DNA of 64,000 bases from Lithodes maja (lineage: Eukaryota; Arthropoda; Malacostraca; Decapoda; Lithodidae): positions 62,001-126,000 of the forward strand of contig JBAKBP010003173.1 in NCBI GenBank assembly GCA_037953745.1, given 5' to 3'. The notes beneath the pieces are model-generated. The model had not been told where the DNA came from. It saw only the letters and a list, made by a program, of their open reading frames with translations, and did no database searches. The translations under genes were made by a program, and so were the position numbers. Shown in pieces: positions 56,693-64,000 of the stretch (position 1 is its first letter; each line of letters begins with the position of its first letter).

Positions 56693-58050
56693 TGTTACAA
56701 ACCCGGATATGAAGAGTTTTAATTAGGCCTGGTAAGCACTACGGATATGGTAACTCCCAAATTGTCACACTAGACTGAATAGATTAGAAGTGAATTAAGT
56801 GAGGAGCGTATTAGTCTGTTTAACAGACTTATGCCAAGACTCAGTAGTCTATTTTAGAGATGGTAGTTATAGCATATATTTTATTATAGCAGTTTATTTA
56901 TGTAAGTTATTATATCATAAGCCACTTTGATCTTATAAACTTGACCACACCACTAACCCCTTTATACCAAACTAATGCACATAATATAATGATAACAAAA
57001 AAACAAGGATAATATTTAAGGACACTAGTGCGACGGTATGAGAAACAATTTATTAGGGAAAATAGGGCACCAATAGATTCGCCATATTTTTCTCCATATA
57101 GTCCGCATGGAGGATTTTCGTTATCAACAAATTGAAAAATACCCACTTCACAGACAAATACACCAAAAATCTAAGTCAAAGCGGGGGTGTGGGGGCGGCA
57201 GCCCCCACCTATAATACTAGGATAGGTTAGGTAAGGTTGTTAGGTTAGGCTAATGTCCTTTCAAAGGGTATAGGGTAGTAAACACTAGGATAGCCTATAC
57301 CCGGTCAGAGGTAAGAAGAAGAAGAAGAAGAAGAGTCCTGCAGTAGTCTCCTTGAATGCTACCAAAATAAGATAATTTTAATATATATATATATATATAA
57401 TATAATATATATATATATATTTAATTAATTATAAAAGAAAGGAGTCTATATTATATAAAAGAATTGCAAGTAACTAGATTAAAAAGGAAAATAATATATT
57501 TATATGAATATTAATATATACATTATAATCATTTATATCTATGAACAAACAATAACAAAAAAAGGAAAACAAGAAAAGAACCTTATATACTAATGTAAAC
57601 TAATGACACACGTAATAATAGGAATCAGGCTATGACAGACAAGACACTACTCCCTGGTTATCAGCACAGCTAGCGGTATTTAGTAGCACACAATACAGGA
57701 TAACACCTCCACACAAATCTCCAGGAGCCGATATATCAAAGACGCTGGTTGAGTATATACTGATTGCATATGAATTCAAGAGGAATTACAACACCCTCCG
57801 TCACAGCCTGAACCCCTTATACACGTACAGAAAGGTAACTAGAAAACAGAAGATTGGCAAGTACAGCGTCATCTATTATTAAGAACATTAAATAATACAC
57901 AAAATGAATCAATTGACTCACTCAACTGAGACGTCATAGTCGACCCTGGCTGGCACAACAAAACAACTCAGAGTGCCGAGCTATAGAGAGTCGAAAGGGG
58001 TCGAGCACAGCAGAAACTCTCGAAGCTTCACAGTGGCGAGGGATGTGACA
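56693..58050 (-). repeat. Element D 5' LTR
   Basis: It runs TGTCACATCC ... TGTAACA on the minus strand and matches the three pieces of the left LTR. It preserves the empty sites for B (near 56730) and for the solo LTR (near 57632). A private insertion of about 355 bases lies at 57012-57368. Followed by the duplication CGCAA. Confidence 0.88.
57012..57368. mobile_element. Insertion in D 5' LTR with GC hairpin and TTAGG repeats
   Basis: Absent from the equivalent point of the left LTR (near 29345). It contains the same core as the inverted-repeat element in D gag: GTGGGGGCGGCAGCCCCCAC, then TAATACTAGG and TTAGG-like units, and it ends after an (AAG)n run. Its ends do not match the other element. 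TAAT-like bases occur at both borders. Confidence 0.5.
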
Positions 58051-58055
58051 CGCAA
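58051..58055. repeat. Target-site duplication of element D, right (CGCAA)
   Basis: Matches 20763-20767. Confidence 0.85.
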
Positions 58056-59399
58056 TAATACGTATGAAAAACCTATCAATGAAATTCTGTGATGATAAAT
58101 ATTTATCATGACGGTCTCAATACTCTTTGACTTTTGTATATAGGAAGTGTTTTGCATGACACGGCTGCATAATATAACTACACGTTCGTAAAATAACTAC
58201 CTGAAACCAATTACGGAATTGATGCAACCAAAAGAGACCGTTGGGAATCTTTGGGAACATGTCCTGAAGTTCCCTTTCTGCTTCCAATCCACTCCCGCGA
58301 TCTTTGGTCAGCTGGGAGGGTTTGGAACGTATTGTAATTCATATGAATTATGTAATTCAAAGAAACTATTATCTCCTTCGATAAAATACTTAAAATATAA
58401 CCATAAATTCAACAGCTGATCAAAATGTATCTCGAACTCTAGGAGAGGTTGATCCTATCGTAATAGATTAGGATATAAGAAACACAGATATCAATATACT
58501 AGAAGAGCTGTTCAAGAGATCTGATCTCATGGCTATGAGATAACATTCCTAAAATATATTTATTATCATTGTGACAATAGACCAAAACAATAATCTCAGC
58601 ATCCTGAAGGAAATGTGGCTAATTTACAGAAATCCAGAACTATATGTAAGGAAAACATACATTGCGTCGACTATATTCGCAATTAAGGAAAGTAGACAGA
58701 CATAATGAAAATGCCATTTGACTGTGTGTCCCTTATGACACATCAAGCCAACTACGAGCTTTGATAAACTCTCATCAGGAATATATCGCTTCCGGAGCTT
58801 ATCAAAGCTCGTGATTGGATAAGACACTTAGGTATTTTCTTGACTCAGTCACATAAACTATGAAAATATTCATAATCTCTTCCAGTTAACTTTATGATAC
58901 CTCAGTTAAGATAGATTTAAGTATGTTATTTTATGCGACTTTGATTTGTGATATAATTTTTGTTCAACCATTAAATGATAACATGACTTGTAACTGCATA
59001 CTGTAGAGAATACAAAGGAAATCAAGACAAAATATCAATTAACAAGGCAGATCTCAGCCCATGACGGTAAAGCACAACTCTTGCAAGGACAACAAATGGA
59101 CGCGGTTTACTGATATTTCGGGAAGGAATGCACTATAGTTGATTTCGTATTGTGAATACATCAAAAGCCAAAGAAATAGTAACAAAGTTGTGATGAAGTT
59201 TGTCCCTCGTTTCAGGTTATGTGCGTGATACCCCACAATTGTCCTGGGCTCAATATGAAAAGTATACCTCAAACTTCTTCAGCACCTTCTTCAACCACGT
59301 CATATCCCCGTCCAGCAGAAAAGATGGAAGATTGGGCAAGAATCCGACCATCAGATTGGAAACCTTGCAGCCCAAATTTGTTTTTCTCTTTTCTATGTG
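58056..59399. other. AT-rich stretch, no recognised gene
   Basis: No transposon or gene recognised. The inverted pair CGAGCTTTGATAA (58757) and TTATCAAAGCTCG (58799) forms a 13-bp stem with a 29-base loop. At 59215 a TTTCAG is followed by about 180 bases with an open plus-strand frame (CVIPHNCPGLNMKSIPQTSS). It could be a host exon, but no family is recognised. Confidence 0.35.
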
Positions 59400-61705
59400 A
59401 TTGAGAGAGGCAAACGGCAGAACTGCCTACGGCGAGTGCCTCCCCCATACTTGAAAGAGTGACAGGGCCAAAATCAAGGGACGTTCGAGCCAAAATGCCT
59501 GGACACATGGAGTTTGAAGCAATTTAAGTCATAGGAAGAGGGAAAGACTGATTCTGGGAGAGAGTTCCAGAGCTCAGCTGTTGAGTAGAAGAAAGACTGA
59601 GAGTAACGTTTCACTCTCGGGTTGGAGAGTTGCACAGAGTAGGGGTGGGATTGAGTTGCAAGTCGGGTACCACGTGCCCTACGTAAAGGAGGTGGTATAC
59701 ACTGGGAAAGCTCTGAGGAACACTGATTATTATAGTAGCGATAGAATAGCGAGAGAGATGCAACATTGCGGCGGAGAGAGAGAGATTGCAGAGAGTTGGT
59801 GAGTGGACGGGAGTTAATGATACGAAAGGCCTTCCTTTCAACTTTGTCTAGGAGAGCGGTGTGAGAGGAACCTCCCCACACATGTGAACAATACTCAATA
59901 CAAGGATGCACTATGCCCCTGTACAGAGCAAGAAGCTGTGCAGCGGAAAAGAACCCCCTAAGGCAGTTGAGCACACCCAGCTTCTGGGAGGCTGCTTAAG
60001 CAAGACTGGTAATATGGTCCTTCCAACTGAGAGCAGAAGAAAAAAAGACACCAAGAATATTGAGAGAAGATGAAGGATTGATATTTGTATTGTTGAAGAA
60101 TAAGGGATAGTCCGCTGAGAGTTCCTTACAGGTAGATAGATGGAGACATTGGGTTTTGGAAGCATTAAAGGTAACAAGGTTTTCTCTGCCCCCAATTGGA
60201 GATAGTATTTAGATCAGAATTTAAGAGTTCTATGGCTTCATTAAGTTTGTCTTTGAGGGATTGCTGGCTGGGGCATTCTGAAAAACTAATGGAGTAGTGT
60301 AAGGTTGAGTCGTCTGCGTATGAATGTATGGGAATTGAGGTACAGTTGAGGAGATTATTTATAAAAATTAGAAAGAGAATAGGAGATAGGACAGAGCCCT
60401 GAGGAACACCGGAGTTTATAGGGTGAGGAAGTGAACAATGGCTGTCCACAACCGCGTCTATGGAACGGCCGGAAAGGAAATTAGAGACAAAGGCACAGAT
60501 GGAGGGATAGAAACCGAAGGAGGGTAGTTTAGAAATTAAAGATTTGTGCCAGACTCTATCGAAGGCCTTCGATATGTCTAGTGCAATAGAACAAATCTCG
60601 CCGAAGTCCCGAAAGGAGGATGACCAAGAGTTAGTAAGATATGAAAGAAGATCACCAGTAGAGCGACCCTTAAGGAAGCCATACTGGCGATCTGAGAGCA
60701 GATTATGAGAAGAGAGATGCTTAAGAAATTTGGAAGCAAGAATAGTTTCAAAAACTTTAGAAAGACATGCGATGAGAGCACTTGGACGATAATTGGAGGG
60801 TTGAGAGCAGTCAACCTTCTTTGGGACAGGTTAAATGTGAGCAAACTACCAGCATGAAGGAAAGACGTTAGAGGATAGACAGAGACAAAAGAGTTTGCCT
60901 AGGCAGGGAGTCAGCACGGACGCACAGTTTTTGAGAACAACAGGAGGAACACCGTCCGGACCGTACGCCTTATTAGTATTAAGCCCAGAGAGGGTAGAAA
61001 GTACATCTTTAGAAGAGATTAGGATATTAGGCATAAGTAAGAGAGAGGAGGGTGGAGAGGGAGGAATAGCACCGGAATCATCCAAGGTGGAGTTTCTATC
61101 AAAAGTTTGAGAGAAGAGTTTAGCTTTGTCAGAGGAAGAAGTGATGGTTGTGCCATCAGAATGGGAAAGGGGAGGGAAAGACGAGGAAGAGAAATTATTG
61201 GAGATTTTTTGGCAAGATGCCAGAAAGCTTGTGAAGAGCTAGAGTTGGATAGTTCAGTGCATTTATTATTGATGAAAGACTGTTTGGCAAGTCGAAGAAC
61301 AGATTTGGCTTGATTCCGGGCAGAAACATGGGAAGAATGAGATTCTTGAGTCTTTAGGTGTCGGTACCGTTTGAATGCTTCCTCCTTATTGCGGACAGCA
61401 GTAGAACAGGCGTGAGTGAACCAAGATTTTTTAGCATTAGTCTGAGAGAAAGAGAATGGAATGTATGCTTCCATGCCCGATAGGATTACCTCGGTAATGC
61501 GTTCAGCACTCTCCAAGGGTCCCCGGCCACGGAAGCAGAAATCATTTCATGGGAAATCAAAGAAGTACTGCCGGAGAGCCTCCCAGTCGGCAGCGCCAAA
61601 GTGCCACAAGCGCCGCCGGCTAGGAGGATCGGGTGGCCGTACTGGAGAGATAGGACAGTTGACAGAGATAAGTTTATGGTCGGAGGAGCCCAAAGGAGAG
61701 AAAAA
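59400..61705 (-). pseudogene. LINE copy 2: decayed relative of the leftmost LINE
   Basis: The sequence parallels 1-1945 closely and extends past it at the 3' side, giving the C-terminus (HVWGGSSHTALLDKVERKAF to HVSRHFGSNVP and TGA at 59474) and a short 3' UTR. RT motifs include SKAFDRVW, GVPQGSVLSP and YADD near 60313. Breaks: TAA at 60831-60833 where copy 1 has Gln; an extra C near 60189; a lost base near 61205. At its 5' side it stops near 61705, where element F sequence starts; copy 1 continues for another 500 bases. Clearly a pseudogene. Confidence 0.85.
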
Positions 61706-62469
61706 TGCCCTATCTTGTATAAAAAGAAATAATTAACTGAATTGGTGAAACATCGTTCCAAGCTACCTCAATTCTGGTGTCAGATCCCTTGGATTAAACC
61801 ATGACGAGTTGCCACCATCAATGAAGACGGGAGGGACCACAGGGATTTTGTCCCTCAATTTAAAAAAAAACAAAAACAATCAGCAAACCTAACGGAACTT
61901 CTTCTGTTCGCCGCGAACCTAACGTCACACATCCCGTTCGCACTATCAAGACCACTCAAGTTATCATAGCCAAATCTGTTACGCTACCTCCCCATCATGA
62001 ACAGTGGATTTCTATCCTACCCACCTTGCCCAGTGATGTACCGGGTAATCATCACCCCGAACCTCCAAAGCCCCTTTGATAGAGACTGCCTTACCTCTCG
62101 AGCCATCATGTCCGATAAATTAAATTGCATCAAAATTGTTAAAATCTCTGACCACCCCCTGACTTTGCCAAAAGGATTGGCTATAGGAGAGCTAGAAAAT
62201 CATGATGAAAAATTATCCCTACCTGATGATAAAGAATCCGCCCCCCTCATAAATTCCCTGAGATTCTTTCCCAACTAACTCACCAACAAAGACAAGACCT
62301 ACAAGACTTGATGACTTCGTTTCAAGACTTCTTCGCCACATCCAGCCGCGACGTAAGAAAAACCCAACTGCTTCACCACCCAATTCATACCGTAGGAACA
62401 CCCATCCGTCAATCAGTTCGCAGGAAAAACCAGATTCAACGCCAAGAGGAAGATAATCAAGTATAAGAA

Positions 62470-63300
62470 ATGTTAGACACAGGAGTCATTCGACCATCTA
62501 CTAGCCCTTGGTCTTCCCCTGTAGTTCTGGTCAGAAAAAAAGATGGATCTACAAGATTCTGCATTGATTATCGGCAACTCAACGACGTAACCATCAAAGA
62601 TGCCACACCCTTACCTCGCATTGACGATTCATTAGACTCATTGCTAGGCGCCAGATGGTTCACCACCTTAGACCTCCAAGCCAGATATAGGCAAGTACCC
62701 GTAGTCCCTGAACATCAACAGAAAACGGCCCTCTCAACCAGCCAAGGTAGACTGTATGAATTCACCGTACTACCGTTCGGATTATGTAACGGACCCGCAA
62801 CCTTCTCACAGCTCATGGAATCTGTGTTACAGGGATAAACTTGGGAAACATGTTTGGCGTACCTTGATGACATCATCGTTTCGGAAAAACGTGGGCAGAG
62901 CACCTACAACGGGTACGCCAAGTATTCCAACAGATCCAGGATTCCAACCTAAAACTCAAGCCCTCCAAATGTACCATGGCCCAAAAAGAAGTACAGTTCC
63001 TCGGCCACATAGTACCCGAAGAAGGCATTAAATTTCACTTGACCCAGCCAAACTCCAAGCAATAAGTGCCATAACCCCACCTAACAACGGAAAAGGAGTT
63101 CGAGCCTTTCTAGGATTAGCACCTTATTATCGTCGATTTGTAAAGAACTTTGCCACCATAGCCAAGCCCCTACATAACCTCACCAGAAAAGAAGAGCCAT
63201 TCCTTTGGACAACACAACGTCTACAAGCCTTCCATACCCTCAAAGACCTACCCCTAGCCGCACCAGTTGTTTCGTTTCCGGATTATACCCAACCTTTCCG
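62470..63300 (+). pseudogene. Element F reverse transcriptase
   Basis: MLDTGVIRPSTSPWSSPVVL, STRFCIDYRQLN and VLPFGLCNGPATFSQL mark the first RT boxes. A stop at 62836 precedes the YLDD box, which lies in another frame near 62860. Later RT blocks (VQFLGHIV, LAPYYRRFVKNFA-type) are spread over several frames. One box reads LDLQARYRQVPV where family members usually have SGYWQ. Nonfunctional. Confidence 0.8.
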
Positions 63301-63860
63301 CCTCACCACAGACGTGTCACTGTTCAGTATTGGAGCCGTCTCAGCCCAAACCAGAGACGGAAAAGAACACATCATTGCCTGTGCTAGTAGAACCTTCAAT
63401 CCAGCAGAAATTAACTACCCCATAACTAAGCGAGAGTGCTTAGGAATCATCTGGGCACTTCAAAATGTTAAGGCATACTTAGCCAGACTCAAAGTCACCC
63501 TCATCACAGATCACCACGTCTTACAGTGGCTCCGGAAGTCAGATAAAAAAAATGCCCTAACAGTAAGATGGCGAGAATCCCTAGAAGAATATATCTTCGA
63601 AATAGCGTATCGACTCGGGAAGATACACACCAACACCAACGCCGTCTCTAGACTGCCACTACAGCCAACCTCCTCTGCCACCGCCCCCCAGAACCAACCC
63701 CTGCGCCAATACGTGCCATTCACCATCAGGATTCTACGGAGCAAGACCAACAACACCTACTGCAACAATTCTAACTTCAACAAAAAACAGATTGGATGCC
63801 AAGGCATATTTTTTCCCAATTACAGAGAAAAGGAAATAACCTCTACACCCCAGACAGAAA
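63300..63860 (+). pseudogene. Element F RNase H
   Basis: LFSIGAVSAQ, INYPITKRECLGIIWALQNV and LITDHHVLQWLRKS are the RNase H blocks. The first catalytic Asp is present in TTDVSLFS. The open frame continues past it into low-complexity sequence. It is followed by integrase, unlike A, C and D. Confidence 0.8.
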
Positions 63861-64000
63861 ATGTTTCATCAGCCCCAACACTGCTCTATATACAATGCAA
63901 TCCCTACATTCCCATAATGGCATCCATTTAGGACAAAGAAAACTTGTCGCCACATTCCAAGAAGTTTACTGGACCCCTTCAACCTACTTAACTGCAAAGA
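63861..64000 (+). pseudogene. Element F integrase N-terminus, partial
   Basis: The frame reads LHSHNGIHLGQRKL and FQEVYWTP, the HH half of the integrase zinc domain. The CC half and core lie beyond the window. Confidence 0.65.

Larger units (their letters stand above)
20768..58050 (-). mobile_element. Element D: gypsy-group element expanded to 37 kb by nested insertions
   Basis: LTR ends at 20768 (TGTTACA...) and 58050 (...TGTGACA, minus-strand start TGTCACATCC) are flanked by the same 5 bp, CGCAA. Reading from the right on the minus strand: 5' LTR, primer-binding site, leader, gag, protease, integrase, RT, RNase H, polypurine tract, 3' LTR. It is split by element E (leader), an inverted-repeat element (gag), B, a solo LTR and a small inverted-repeat element (3' LTR), and one more insertion (5' LTR). 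Without them it would be roughly 9-10 kb. Its coding regions hold many stops and frameshifts, so it is dead. Like A and C it has integrase before RT. Confidence 0.88.
61706..64000 (+). mobile_element. Element F: gypsy-group element with normal domain order, cut by the window
   Basis: A plus-strand pol runs RT, RNase H, then the start of integrase at the very edge, which is the normal Metaviridae order. Upstream of RT is a segment (VIITPNLQSPFDRDCLTSRA) typical of the protease-RT linker. Stops and frameshifts are frequent (for example near 62460, 62836 and across 62840-63310). No LTR is inside the window. Start boundary uncertain. Confidence 0.8.

Noticed and set aside
1..64000. CRISPR arrays, operons, rRNA genes or bacterial features
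   Set aside because: None seen. Repeats are LTRs, microsatellites and transposons; exon signals and retroelements show a eukaryotic nuclear genome.

Overview
The window looks like a repeat-packed stretch of an arthropod nuclear genome, most likely a decapod crustacean. This is inferred from the retroelement mixture, TTAGG-type telomere-like repeats, and one exon that resembles a trithorax-related (KMT2C/D) PHD finger. No ordinary host gene is visible apart from that exon and one weak exon candidate. Almost everything else is transposable elements, many inserted into one another.

Left part, 1-11.0 kb. Two non-LTR retrotransposon remnants meet head to head (1-2467 minus, 2468-3125 plus). Intergenic sequence follows, with a GC-rich repeat and a tRNA-derived SINE. 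Then come the PHD-finger exon with an in-frame stop and a partial second copy of it, and a broken RTE-like LINE (7740-11040 minus).

Element A (11458-20703, minus) is an LTR retrotransposon with 1.8-kb LTRs. Its gag, protease, integrase and RT lie in one long reading frame, in that order.

From 20768 to 58050 lies a single nested structure. Element D is a minus-strand gypsy-group element bounded by the 5-bp duplication CGCAA. It has been split by later insertions. Element B and a solo LTR sit in its 3' LTR together with a small inverted-repeat element. A second inverted-repeat element sits in its gag. The BEL/Pao element E sits in its leader, and a further short insertion lies in its 5' LTR. 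Element E itself carries element C in pol and a LINE fragment inside an unusual first ORF that has SGNH-hydrolase motifs.

Elements A, C and D all place integrase before reverse transcriptase, an order associated with the Gmr1 group of Metaviridae. Element F at the right edge has the normal RT-RNase H-integrase order. Element B has LTRs, gag and protease like C, but its pol is a patchwork without integrase or RT catalytic residues, kept as one 1,234-codon frame between nearly identical LTRs. The LTRs of A, B, C and the solo copy share a stem-loop whose arms covary.

Right part, 58.05-64.0 kb. This holds an AT-rich stretch without a recognised gene, a decayed second copy of the leftmost LINE (59400-61705 minus) and the start of element F (plus, running off the window).

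By these nesting relations D is oldest, then E, then C and the LINE inside E. B is among the youngest by LTR similarity. All similarity statements are by eye.
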